Source of the DNA: Halichondria panicea
Lineage: Eukaryota; Porifera; Demospongiae; Suberitida; Halichondriidae
Length of the DNA stretch: 64,000 nucleotides
Assembly (NCBI RefSeq): GCF_963675165.1
Contig: NC_087386.1
Location: 4,966,169 to 5,030,168 of the forward strand
Reading direction: 5' to 3'
Shown piece after piece: positions 20,516-31,900 of the stretch. A program made the translations under genes and the position numbers. The notes below the pieces were generated by a model, which was not told where the DNA came from, did no database searches, and saw only the letters and a program-made list of their open reading frames with translations. Numbering within the stretch: the first letter of the stretch is position 1; each line of letters starts with the position of its first letter.

Positions 20516-21754
20516 ATGGCAGAATTAGCTGAGAGGATACAGCAAGGGAGAGATGACAGGGTGAAGGTGTACCCAATGACCTCCCCTCCCTACAACTGGA
20601 TCTGTCACTTGAACATCGACGACAAGTACGGTGCAACTGGCTTCAAGATCAATCTACCTCATGTCAACAACTACACCGTTGTTGTCACCGCTGCACACAA
20701 CTTATGGATAGATAATTCCTATGCCAACAAAGTCAAGTTGAAATATCAAGGAAAGGATGAAGTAGTTGAAGCAATTGCAAAAAACTTGTATGTACCACCG
20801 GAATATAAGAACCCAAACGATACTCCAGACTACGATTATGGTCTGATATTCTACCTGGATCATGAAAGCTGCAACGATGGATTCGGTTGGACGACTGAAA
20901 TAAAAGACGAAGAACTACTTGGACGTATTGTAACCATTTGCGGGTATCCAGCCGATAAACAGAACAGAAGTATGTGGATCACAGGAACAGATATAACGAA
21001 GGTTCACCCACTTCGTATCGAATACTTGACCGACACAATGCCGGGGCAGAGTGGGAGCCCGATATACACCTGGTACCATGGCTACTGGACAGTCGTTGGT
21101 GTTCACACTTACGGAGATGCCGAATACAACTTTGGTCGATGCTTTGGGTTGCAAATGATCTCTAGATTTGTGAAAAAAATAAACTGCTTGAAAGCACTTC
21201 AATCAGTGGCATTTCCAGACGTTTATCTTCGTTGTTATAAAAGAAAAGAGTCGTTTGATGGGGAAAAAATCAATTGCCAATACCTTGAACCAGGTGATTT
21301 AGGGAAATTTTATATCTACCCCGTGTACATGCCACCGTCCTTAGCCCACGCTGATATCCTTCCCAAATTTGTCATTGAAAGTGCAAATACTGAAGACTTG
21401 TTCTTTCGTCTGGAGATCGAGGGAATGACGCAAAATGATAAATACGTTGGGGGTGCCAAAGTGTATAGCAGTGTGTGCGAGGATAGCAAGGTCAATGAGA
21501 CAGAAATGTTTTATCTGAGAAAAGAAACAAGAGAAGACGCTGTTTACTCATTTATAAGCGTGGCATACCCGACTTGCCGCATACGAGTAGACGGCAGAAA
21601 TGTGAGAAGGAATGAGCCTAATGGTTCTGGAAAAGTCAACTGCCAGTACTACGCTCTAAACAAGAGCACAGGGCCGTATTTTGAAGGTTTGAAAAAAACT
21701 TACAAAAGTGCTGAAGATGAGGAACGGATTCGGATTCAGATGTTGATTAAGTGA
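20516..21754 (+). CDS. V8/glutamyl-endopeptidase-like serine protease, copy 3 (412 aa), promoter replaced
   Basis: The frame is complete. Triad residues are His61, Asp107 and Ser179 (GQSGSP). The C-terminal module runs from about residue 228 to 393 with [10 protein letters not shown] and [10 protein letters not shown]. It is closest to copy 1 (MPGQSG, GDAEYN, and the same RIRIQMLIK end) but lacks copy 1's N-terminal insertion. The 5' leader is kept back to about 53 bases before the ATG. Upstream of that the TATA box and all shared promoter sequence are missing, replaced by the inverted-repeat complex 19995-20460. The protein is intact, so loss of expression is either recent or compensated by a new promoter. 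Confidence 0.82.
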   Translation: MAELAERIQQGRDDRVKVYPMTSPPYNWICHLNIDDKYGATGFKINLPHVNNYTVVVTAAHNLWIDNSYANKVKLKYQGKDEVVEAIAKNLYVPPEYKNPNDTPDYDYGLIFYLDHESCNDGFGWTTEIKDEELLGRIVTICGYPADKQNRSMWITGTDITKVHPLRIEYLTDTMPGQSGSPIYTWYHGYWTVVGVHTYGDAEYNFGRCFGLQMISRFVKKINCLKALQSVAFPDVYLRCYKRKESFDGEKINCQYLEPGDLGKFYIYPVYMPPSLAHADILPKFVIESANTEDLFFRLEIEGMTQNDKYVGGAKVYSSVCEDSKVNETEMFYLRKETREDAVYSFISVAYPTCRIRVDGRNVRRNEPNGSGKVNCQYYALNKSTGPYFEGLKKTYKSAEDEERIRIQMLIK

Positions 21755-22894
21755 CTGTATACTACATGTACATTTGTATTCAGTATGATACTGTAGTTAT
21801 ACCACTTCTGTGTAGTATGCTGAAAGCATAATATTATAAGCTTTGATATTGTCTATGTAATAATTATAGTTAGACACTGTTTAGGAAGTTTCTACATGAT
21901 TTAGAAGCCCAAAGGGCTGGTTGTAGTATCCCGAACGTAGTGAGGATTCTACTAGCCCTGAGGACTTCTAAATCATGTGGAAACTATAGCAACCATGAGT
22001 CTCTAGCCAATCAGATTTAAATGTTCTAATCTAGTCTTTGTTACATGATTTTCTAAGTGAAGTATATGATTTTCTAAGTAAGTACATTTCTAAAAATGTC
22101 TGCTGATACCATTGTGTAGGTGAATGAATAAGCTACAACATATCCAAAATGTTTCCATGAAAACACAAGGTAGTGGGTTTGTGGTGATTAATAAAACAGT
22201 AAACAATTGTTATAGTTGGTAATCAGTTAGGGAGAGAAAAGGCCAAAAGTTTCCGGCTAAGGTTTGGAACTCTGTCACAACATCTATAGATAGTTTGGCT
22301 ATCTTATGAAAGGTTAGATGTTGCTTAAATATATACACATCCTCCGCAGTGCTACTTTTTAGTGCCGTTTCGGTTAGGGAGAGATATGAAGAAGATCTCA
22401 CGGCTAAGGTCCAAAAATTACACCGAGTAAGCTTGAATAAATTGCTTAACTTTTGATAATGTGCAGAAATACTCTAAATCTTGAGATACATTTAAGTACA
22501 ACTATACTCCACCTATTTTTGTATTCTACTCTCTAGACTGGATGCACTGTAATCGAGGTTCCGGATAATCGAGGTTCTACTGTAGTAGGGATCCAGAGGA
22601 GAGTATTATCTGATGGCCCATTCACAGAATACTGACATTGCCTTGTAGCTATAAGGATACCCATAGATGTGCATGAGGAAGTTCATATAAGACCATTGGA
22701 GCATTCAAATCATGATGTGACTTTTGAATACTCCTTGTTCTTGCTATAGGACTAGAGTAATTGAACAATGAATCATAATGATTAGCAATCAATAGTTTAT
22801 AGTTACTTGTGCAATAAGGGACTCATATCATAATAAGCACTGGCAAGGTAAATACGTAGCACTCGGCTTCGCTTCGTGCAAACAAGAGTATAAT
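21755..22894. other. 3' flank of protease copy 3
   Basis: This is the unit 2 counterpart of 4225-5370, nearly identical, with the small foldback at 21888-21984 and a Tigger-type end at about 22548-22585. No gene. Confidence 0.7.
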
Positions 22895-23107
22895 CAAGGG
22901 AGTATAAAAGAAGAGAGGGCATGCAACTCCACTATCAGCTAGTACACGTAGCTAGCAGAGTTCAAACGTGGGCGGAGGAATGTGTGCATTTGCATGAAGT
23001 GCTAAAAATATTTTTAGCATTTCATGCACAGTCATACACATTCATCCGCCCACGTTTGAACTCTGCTCATTGGAGTTGCATGCCCTCTCTTCTTTTATAC
23101 GCCCTTG
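22895..23107. mobile_element. 213-bp foldback MITE, unit 2 copy
   Basis: Same length and ends as 5371-5583, with GTATAAT at 22888-22894 and 23108-23114. Confidence 0.88.
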
Positions 23108-23114
23108 GTATAAT

Positions 23115-24986
23115 ATTATCATTTGTAGCCTTGATAGTTTTGTGCATGGGAATACTTTAGTCACTTTGTGCCTTCATACAAATTATCGTTTGTGTAAATA
23201 ATTGTGAATATTTGTAAACAATTGCTAATTAGTGGGGGTGGTTAGTTGCTAGGTTACCATGAAGGTGTCATGGCACCCCTGGGGTCTAGGTTACCTGTAG
23301 GAAATAGTTACAAGTGATTTCAATCTATGGTTCACGTGAGACCGAGAAAAACATGCAAATATTCCGTTAAATTATAATAGCTGCATAGCAAAAGGTTAAA
23401 TTAAATCAGGATTTCAAACAGTTAGTGTTTATATTCAGAAATTTATGTTTTTTGTTATTTACTTATTTATGTCTAGCACAGTAGTTGTAGGGGAGTACCT
23501 CGATACGAGTTAAAATACCCTTGTGCAATAAGTTTGTAGCAAAAAAGGGATGGGTGTATGTATTTTCAAGTTGCACGAGGGTACAGTGTGCAAATAATAG
23601 ATTCACACATTCTGTGTAGCCTACTGCGGAGGAAGAGAGTAGTACCTGCATGCAAAACTGTATCCCCATTTATTTGACAGTGCCGGAATTTGAATGCATA
23701 TAAAAGTTTTTCTCCTAGCCAGGTTACCTCCCACCTCCCTATAATAACTATACGCAAATGCTAAAGTCTATTTGCATTGAGTTTGGCCCTGGAAGTTATG
23801 TGGTCAATTATGGCTTCATTTATGCTTTATGTGGTGGACAAGTGCCTGGAACTTCTACATGGAAAATGCTAACTTTTAACTGGTTGGAGGCTCTACAGCA
23901 TATACGTACTAGATAGAAACGCTTTTTAACAAGGAATCCAATGGTATATGAAACTTTGAATTTCAGTGAAGGATGACAAAGTTATGACAACTTTGTGAAG
24001 GTCAAACTCAACATAAATATAGACTTTAGTAAAGATCTATGAACAGAAAATGGGTCAGAAGCGATAGAGGCGAAACCAAGAGGTCAAGAGTATGAAACCA
24101 TGCAAACACATGAACCCCCAACCAATATATTGCCAATTTGGTCTTCTTTCCGTCTGCAACCAAGAGGGCGGGGGGTATGAAACCAAATACATGAAACTCC
24201 CCTAACCCATATATTGGTCTTCTTTCCGTCTGCAACTAAGAATTCAAGAATATGAAACCAAACACATGAACCTCCCAACACAAATATTGCTGGTTTTCTT
24301 TCCTCCTGGGAAGTATACCCACATTTCTGTGGGTCACTATAATCAGCTCCATGACTGAATTTGTATACCAACACCTTCTATCAGCTGAGAGGCTTACATG
24401 TACTATAGCACTAAATTACGACATTGAGCAAAATTTCACTAGCGACACCTAAGTATACATGAACAAAAGTCTAGATGATTCACAGCTGAAACTTCTCCCA
24501 CCTATACGAGTCACGTAGCCCCCCCCCCCATACTAGTAATATAGTGAGAGTATATACAAATGGATGAGTCAATAATCGTCCTGTCCATGCATGTGCTAAT
24601 TTTCACCTAATAATTAAACTTGGGGGAAAATGAACTAATATAGATATCAGACGTCGAATATGATATCTGCTCAGAAAACTTGCTGTGGACAGTGTAAATT
24701 GTAATCATACGGCACCCCATAGGTACCTATACTATGTCTGGTGTTTGCACTATTAATTCCTTCCATTTTCTGCATGTGTTCAAGGCCTTTTTTCCCCCTA
24801 GCCAAGGTTACCCACTGATACACGACTACCGACTATACACAGATACTACAGTCTTCATGGACAGGAAATTAGTCAGAGGCAGGTATTCCCCAACCAGGTC
24901 AAGGGTATAAAAAGGCTAACTTGCAACTCTGAAACTATACACATGCACAATCTGCTAAGGCTAAGCAAAAACGGCATAATTAGCTG
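23115..24986. other. Region between protease copies 3 and 4, with TATA box 24906-24913
   Basis: The counterpart of 5591-7444. The degenerate GAAACCAAACACATGAACC modules are at 24070-24310. TATAAAAA at 24906-24913 is followed by the same leader as the other copies, but the ancestral ATG has become ACG at 24971-24973. No other gene is seen. Confidence 0.7.
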
Positions 24987-26201
24987 ATGGGGATACAGCA
25001 AGGGAGAGATGACAGGGTGAAGTTGTACCCAATGACCTCCCCTCCCTACAACTGGATCTGTCACTTGAACATCGACAACAAGTACGGTGCAACTGGCTTC
25101 AAGATCAATCTACCGCATGTCAACAACTACACCGTTGTTGTCACCGCTGCACACAACTTATGGATAGATGGTTCCTATGCCAACAAAGTCAAGTTGAAAT
25201 ATCCAAGAAAGGCTGAAGTAGTTGAAGCAATTGCAAAAAACTTGTATGTACCACCGGAATATAAAAACCCAGACGATACTCCAGACTACGATTATGGCCT
25301 GATATTCTATCTGGATCATGAAAGCTGCAACGATGGATTCGGTTGGACGACTGAAATAAAAGACGAAGAACTACTTGGACGTATTGTGACCATTTGCGGG
25401 TATACAGGCGATAAACAGAACAGAAGTATGTGGATCACAGGAACAGAAATAACGAAGGTCCACCCATTTCGTATCGAATACTTGACCGACACAAAGGAAG
25501 GGCAGAGTGGGAGCCCGATATACACCTGGTACCATGGCTACTGGACAGTCGTTGGTGTTCACACTTACGGAGCTGTCGAATACAACTTTGGTCGACGCTT
25601 TGGCTTGCAAATGATCTCTAGATTCGTTAAAAAAATGAACTGCCTGAAAGCACTTCAATCCGTGGCATTTCCAGACGTTTATCTTCGTTGTTATAAAAGA
25701 AAAGAGTCGTTTGATGGGGAAAAAATCAATTGCCAATACCTTAAACCAGGTGATTTAGGGAAATTTTATATCTACCCCGTGTACATGCCACCGTCCTTAG
25801 CCCACGTCGATATCCTTCCAAAATGTGTCATTGAAAGTGCAAATACTGAAGACTTGTTCCTTCATCTGGAGAGCGAGGGAATGACGCAAAATGATAAATA
25901 CGTTGGGGGTGGCAAAGTGTATAGCAGTGTGTGCGAGGATAGCAAGGTCAATGAGACAGAAATGTTTTATCTGAGAAAAGAAACAAGAGAAGACGCTGTT
26001 TACTCATTCATAAGCGTGGCATACCCGACTTGCCGCATACGAGTAGACGGCAGAAATGTGAGAAATGAGCCTAATGGTTCTGGAAAAGTCAACTGCCAGT
26101 ACTACGCTCTAAACAAGAGCACAGGGCCGTATTTTGAAGGTTTGGAAACAACTTACAAAAGTGCTGAAGATGAGGAACGGATTCAGATGTTGATTAAGTG
26201 A
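24987..26201 (+). CDS. V8/glutamyl-endopeptidase-like serine protease, copy 4 (404 aa), re-created start
   Basis: The family ATG is mutated to ACG (24971) and the third codon is a stop, but a one-base insertion creates ATG at 24987 that restores the old frame (MGIQQGRDD, where the others have RIQQGRDD). The triad is intact: TAAHNLW, YDYGLI, GQSGSP. Active-site neighbours differ from all other copies: KE before GQSG, AVEYN after GVHTYG, TGDKQN. The C-terminal module has scattered replacements (LKPGDLGK, HLESEG, one Arg missing in NVRNEPNG), more than in the other copies. Translation from the new start is plausible but unproven, and early decay is possible. Confidence 0.72.
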   Translation: MGIQQGRDDRVKLYPMTSPPYNWICHLNIDNKYGATGFKINLPHVNNYTVVVTAAHNLWIDGSYANKVKLKYPRKAEVVEAIAKNLYVPPEYKNPDDTPDYDYGLIFYLDHESCNDGFGWTTEIKDEELLGRIVTICGYTGDKQNRSMWITGTEITKVHPFRIEYLTDTKEGQSGSPIYTWYHGYWTVVGVHTYGAVEYNFGRRFGLQMISRFVKKMNCLKALQSVAFPDVYLRCYKRKESFDGEKINCQYLKPGDLGKFYIYPVYMPPSLAHVDILPKCVIESANTEDLFLHLESEGMTQNDKYVGGGKVYSSVCEDSKVNETEMFYLRKETREDAVYSFISVAYPTCRIRVDGRNVRNEPNGSGKVNCQYYALNKSTGPYFEGLETTYKSAEDEERIQMLIK

Positions 26202-26759
26202 CTGTATACTACATGTACATGTGTACGTAGTATGATACTGTAGTTATACAACTTCTGTGTAGTATGCTGAAAGCATATTATAAGCTTTGATATTCTCTAC
26301 GTAATAATTATAGTTAGACACTGTTTAGAAAGTTTCTACATGATTTAGAAGCCCAAAGGGCTGGTTGTAGTATCCCGAACGTAGTGAGGGTTCTACTAGC
26401 CCTGAGGACTTCTAAATCATGTGTAAACTATAGCAACCATAAGTCTCTAGCCAATCAGATTTAAATGTTCTAATCTAGTCTTTGTTACATGATTTTCTAA
26501 GTGAAGTACATGATTTTCTAAGTAAGTACATTTCTAAAAATGTCTGCTGATACCATTGTGTAGGTGAATGAATAAGCTACAACATATTACATGTGTATGC
26601 AGTATGATACTGTAGTTATACAACTTCTGTGTCGTATGCTGAAAGCATATAATTATTGCTTATATAATCGTAATTTAACGAGCTGACACTAGCTATTACA
26701 TGTACGCACGCACGTATAGCAACAACACAAGCGTTGATTGTCTGCAGTGACATAAGTGC
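26202..26759. other. Chimeric 3' flank of protease copy 4
   Basis: The first part, to about 26580, is the flank type of copies 1 and 3, with the 97-base foldback at 26332-26428. At about 26580 it switches to the flank type of copy 2, with a second GATACTGTAGTTATAC block and then the CGAGCTGACACTAGC sequence seen after copy 2. This is a recombination or gene conversion boundary. No gene. Confidence 0.75.
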
Positions 26760-27321
26760 CAGTGAGGATTATAACAGTCTGTCATCGGTCAAAAACCGAC
26801 CAAATGGCTCAAATGACAGGCCCACCATCAGCTTGAGCGGACACTATTGACAGACCAAATATGCTGAGCTGGCTAGATAATCTAATCTAAAGAGCATGCG
26901 CACCATATAGAATATCAATTAATCTGCCACGTGTAAGAGAAGTTTAGCCAGTTATTAGTAAGGCTACTGGTACTATACTGTAGCTTTTTTAGTGCTAGCT
27001 AGTACAAGAAGACAGTGACTACCTTCAAGCAGTGGCACTCTCAGATCTCTTTAAAGTGAATGTTGAATGACTTATTGAACTATATTTTTTTGATAAGTCT
27101 AAAAAATCGATCAGCGACACAACTCGATGGTGTAGTACAGAGCTAGAAATTGAACACAATGAAAATTTAATTTTTGTTTAGACCATTGGATTAACAAACG
27201 TTTTTTACCGTTGTAATTGTTGAGTTACATGCTGACCTAGCATATATAAAGTCAATGACCGATCATTTTGCAGCATGGTCTGACAAATGTCAGCTAGCAG
27301 AAAAAATTATAATCCTCACTG
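26760..27321. mobile_element. Inverted-repeat element, unit 2 copy
   Basis: Counterpart of 8878-9427 with CAGTGAGGATTATAA ends and several small insertions. Confidence 0.6.
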
Positions 27322-27332
27322 AGTGCTAAACT

Positions 27333-27951
27333 AGGGTTCAAGCTGGCGCTGTGCTAATGCCTCTCGCCATGTTTTTGCTTTCGCTCACAAGTATTAGAAA
27401 GGTTAATAATTTGCAATAATTATGATTTCAAATTGACAGAATAGGTGTTAGCAATTGATTAAACACAGTAACGAATAATATAAATTGAGTAATTATCAGA
27501 AAAGGTTGGTTTGTGGCTTACCTGGACCTCAACAAAGCTGATTCTCTGCAAAATGGATTCTCTTACACGTGGTATTGAGCGCGCATGCGCATTAGATCTA
27601 CATCCAGGAATAGGGGTGTGTCTGCAGTTCAATCAATAATGGCTACTAAAATAGCTAGCTTCTTTAGCAGCTCTTTCTAACTCTTGTAGCCAACAAAAAG
27701 CTAGCGCTTAAGTGCAAGGCTAACTCATAAGTTGAATAGAAAGTTTGTGCGAACAGATGATGCTATGAAAGATTCTGAAGAGACTGCAACAGCCTTCAAC
27801 GTGAGTCAAACTAGCCATAACTCGAGAAAGAAGCTTTAGTTTGCTAATCCACGAATCAAAATCCAAGAGAACGTGGCTAGAAGCCTATAGAAGCTGTTAG
27901 TTTTCATCGCATTGTAACCGTTGAGCAGTTATAGCTGGAATACACACACAC

Positions 27952-27994
<43 letters not shown>

Positions 27995-28048
27995 CACACA
28001 CAGTCAGCTTTACCGTATCCCTCGTGCGGCTACGCCTCGAGGCATAAT
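27333..28048. mobile_element. About 715-bp insertion, only in unit 2, with a CAGA microsatellite tail
   Basis: Unit 1 reads straight from GAGTGCTAAA to TTAGAGTACCG at about 9427-9445; unit 2 carries about 715 extra bases there. The insert ends in (CAGA)n at about 27951-27990 followed by CGTGCGGCTACGCCTCGAGG. A similar layout, CAGA repeats then a GCCTCGA segment, recurs at 60395-60475, so this is a dispersed repeat. It lacks a recognisable protein. The two open frames across the microsatellite are not genes. Confidence 0.65.
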
Positions 28049-28289
28049 TAGAGTACCGTATAGTGCGTATATTTGGCAAATGAAGCAATTGAAGTTTGGC
28101 AAGCCTCATCTTGATTCGACAAAATAATGGTCAAAATACATATGCCATACGGTATACTAAATTAATTAATACAAACTCCATTAAAACTTCAATGGGGACA
28201 CCGTCTTTTTTTGCACAGTAACTATGAGTACTCGAAACATTAGCCAATTCCAAAACATTGTCGGTAGCAATACGGACTGTGTACATGTA
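28049..28289. other. Spacer before the unit 2 Tigger-type MITE
   Basis: Matches 9440-9543 joined to 9853-9980 of unit 1, without the 9544-9852 MITE. No gene. Confidence 0.6.
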
Positions 28290-28562
28290 CAGTAGAACCT
28301 TGATTATCCAGACAGCTTGGTTTCAGAAGCAGGCCAGATAACTAAATATGCCTGAAAATCGAATGGATAAAGCACGCCTTGATTCACCCACTTAATTGGT
28401 GCACGTGGGCGTCTGCGCATGTGCAGAAAATAAGCATTCCTGTCTCTATGGTAACAGTTGTAATGCTCATGCGCATATAAGAGACACGACCATTTTCTGA
28501 TTAGTTGAGTTTTGACCCTATCATAGAGAAAATTGCCAAGCCGGATAATCGAGGTTCTACTG
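28290..28562. mobile_element. Tigger/pogo-type MITE, unit 2 copy
   Basis: Counterpart of 9981-10253, with CAGTAGAACC...GGTTCTACTG ends and TA on both sides. Confidence 0.82.
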
Positions 28563-28908
28563 TAGTAGGATCCAGAGGAGAGTAGTATCTGATTGCCCAT
28601 TCACAGAATACCGACATTGCCTTGTAGCTAAGGGTACCCACAGATGTGCATGAGGAAGTTCATATAAGACCATTGAAGCGTTAATTCATGACTTTTGAAA
28701 GCTCCTTGTAGAAATTGACAGGAGTGCATGAATATTGAACAATGGTTAGCACAATCAATATAATGGTTATTTGTGCAATAAGGGACTCATAATAAGCACT
28801 GGCAAGGTAAATAGCACTCGGCTTCGCCTCGTGCAATTACATTGCTTGTTACACTCGTGCTATTAATCCCATATTATCTTAACCAACAATTAACGACGGT
28901 TGCCACAC

Positions 28909-31900
28909 CTGTGCTCTTTGATGTGTTTCCATGACCACATCCTAGTCCTCCTCTTGACGTCCTCCTCCAACACGGCAGAAATGGCGTACCTCCACCACGC
29001 CCTCAGGTCATCACTCACACCCCCGAGGGGCTTATACTTGAGGTACTTTTGGTTGATAGACATTCTATCAAATGACTCAACCAGACTCATAACGTTACGA
29101 TACTGCAAGAGACAAGAAATGATGCAACTAAATACATATAAGTATACATGTAACATTTATTGCTGGTAATAATATGAATCACAGACTAACTGACCAGTGG
29201 GATAAGTCTATACTAGTTGCTGTGTTATTATATAACTCGAGGGAACTATAACCATAGATACTGAATGCACATTATAATCATTACAGGGAACTATAGCTCA
29301 TAGAGATTGACACGCATAAAAAACAAAGCTTGAATCTGCAACAGTATCGTAGCAAAACATACAGTAAGCAGAGAAGTGTTTAATATAGAGGGCGGCTTAC
29401 ACTCGAAGAGCTACATGTAGCTTACCTGCTGTTTTCCTAGAGAGATGGCAATGTGCTCTAGCACCACGTTGACTAGTGCCTGAGGGATGGCCTCGTCCAC
29501 CCCTGGCTTCATGGTCAGCTGCAACTTGGCCTTGGCACTGGTGGGACGCAGCACTACAGGGGGTAATGGAGGGGCAGCACAGAATTGGTGATTTGTAAAA
29601 ATTCTCTTAATGGAAATTGTTGCTCTAGGATCAAAGTTGAAGTAGGGCTGTGATTATAAGGCAATTGAAAGCTATGTCTAACATCATCATCAGAGGTTCT
29701 ATATAGTTAAACACAGTGTCTACGATACACACACACTTACGGAATTGCATGTCCGATGATGTGTCATGTGACCTGGCAATCCGACTCTTAAGTGTTTCCT
29801 GGATTGCGAAATAATAGTTTTTTTAATTTATGGGACGCTCTAAATTAGTTTTCAAAACGACTCTAAATTGTGGGCACCTGAGGCACCTAACGGTCGTCAA
29901 AGAACAGCTGTTTCATTCCTACGAATCTGAATCCTTACAAGGTACAGTGACTCACCGCCCAGTTGCTAGGCAACTTCCCGTCCAAGAGAAGACGAGCATC
30001 TGTGTTCCAGTAAAGGGACAAACAACTCATGTGCACAAGCTGTGGGGGGACAATACTCGTTCTAGTATTATATTCTTGTACACGTTAAACTCTTGTAAAG
30101 TTCTACATCCTCGAACATGATAATAATAATTTTATGCGTAAGAAAGCTCTGGTATTAATTTTGTGGTAAAATGGGAGTAATAATCAAGCGTGAGACGTGT
30201 TTTATGAAATGTACGGGCACAAGCGCGAATTATCACGACGACCCCTTACCAAATTATCTCTCTAGGCTACGCGACCGTGTAATAAAAATGAAAGGGACGT
30301 ACTGTATAACTTTTATTACACGCTTGTAAACTTGATGATGTGATACAAAAAGAACACAGTACCTGAATCACAAGCTCAGTAGTGACTTAGGCCCGAGGGC
30401 CGCAGAAGGAAACCACGGTGGTGTTACCGTGGAACCATGGTGGTATTACCAAGGAGACCATGGTAATAATCACAAGCCAACACTCACTGTACCTTATAGA
30501 TAAGCTGCGAGACAGGGTCGACATCCTGACCTCCAATCACATAGTTACTATCTGTGCTCTGTTGTGAGGGGAAAATTCATAATCATGATGACTATCTCAA
30601 TCCTCCATGGTCTTTAAAGTACATGTAATAGCTACCTCAAGCTGGAGAATAGCTAGACTAGCTAACTAGATGGACATGGCTATAGCTAGAATTAGCTTGG
30701 TGTACGCACATAGGATGCCTAATTAATGGTCTATTACACGAGAAAGGACCATTAATGGAATAATTATTGAAAAGCAACAGGTTTGGGGAAGTGTTCATTA
30801 TAACACCACACCATTAAGCAGCTCACCTGGACAACCAGACTGTCCAGCGTAACGCCCACACTGAACGGATGGGAGGGGTCAGTCACCTAGGGTACAGAGA
30901 AATTATGTGAATGCGTATACATACATGTAAGGAAGCAAGACCAAACGCTTACCCCATCCTCAAACGTTACATGAATGTTTCTGACGGTCACCTATATTGT
31001 GTGTGTGAGTGTGTTTGTGGGTGTAGGTGTGAGAGTGTTGTGAGTGTGTGTGGGTGTGGGTGTGTGGGTGTGTGGGTGTGGTGTGTGGGTGTGCGTAGGA
31101 GAATACAATGAGTTTCAGATGGTGTTACACAATATCTAGACCTGTGCAAAAAATAAAGGTGAAAAAAAGCAAATGTAGGCAAACATTGTAAGCTGCACTA
31201 CCTTGACCTCATTTAAGTCAGCACTTAGACGTCACCTCATGTAGGAACACCAAGTTGTACAATTCATTCGTTCTTGCTACATATTTATTACACAGGGAAC
31301 ATGCTATACATAGACTGATAAAAAATGGAGCTGTCACATACGTACATGTACTATTCTCCATCACTAGTACAAACACTTCTCACTTGAACATTCCTGATGA
31401 TCTGTGTCACCAGCTTCTCCACAAGGCCGGGGGCTTGGTTCTTCTTGTCTGCATGGTAACAATACACATTACACGCACTAATTACTAATACTATGTATCT
31501 GTACAATTAAGTGTTCAGCATTTTGAAAAAAAATTACCAATACCAGTACAACTACTCACTATCTCAAAAGAACTTTATATTAATTAGGCAAGCCGCTCAC
31601 CATTCCCCAATCATTTCTATATAGCAGATGGACATTTCGATCTACCAAAAGTAATATTTTGCTACTTTACTCAAACCTACATGTATAGTATACTGCCAAC
31701 ACAGTGAGGAGAAATATCACTGGTGACGAAAGTTATAAAAATGCAATGCCAAAAAACGGGCGCATGTACAATTTCTGGCATTTTATAAACAGTACCTTTT
31801 GTTTCCAAGGTCTTTTTTCTAGCGTCTTCGATTTTCTTCAACTGTCTGTCTTTGTTGTCCTTCTTCTCCCGAGCATCTCTCTCTGCATCGTACTTGGCAG

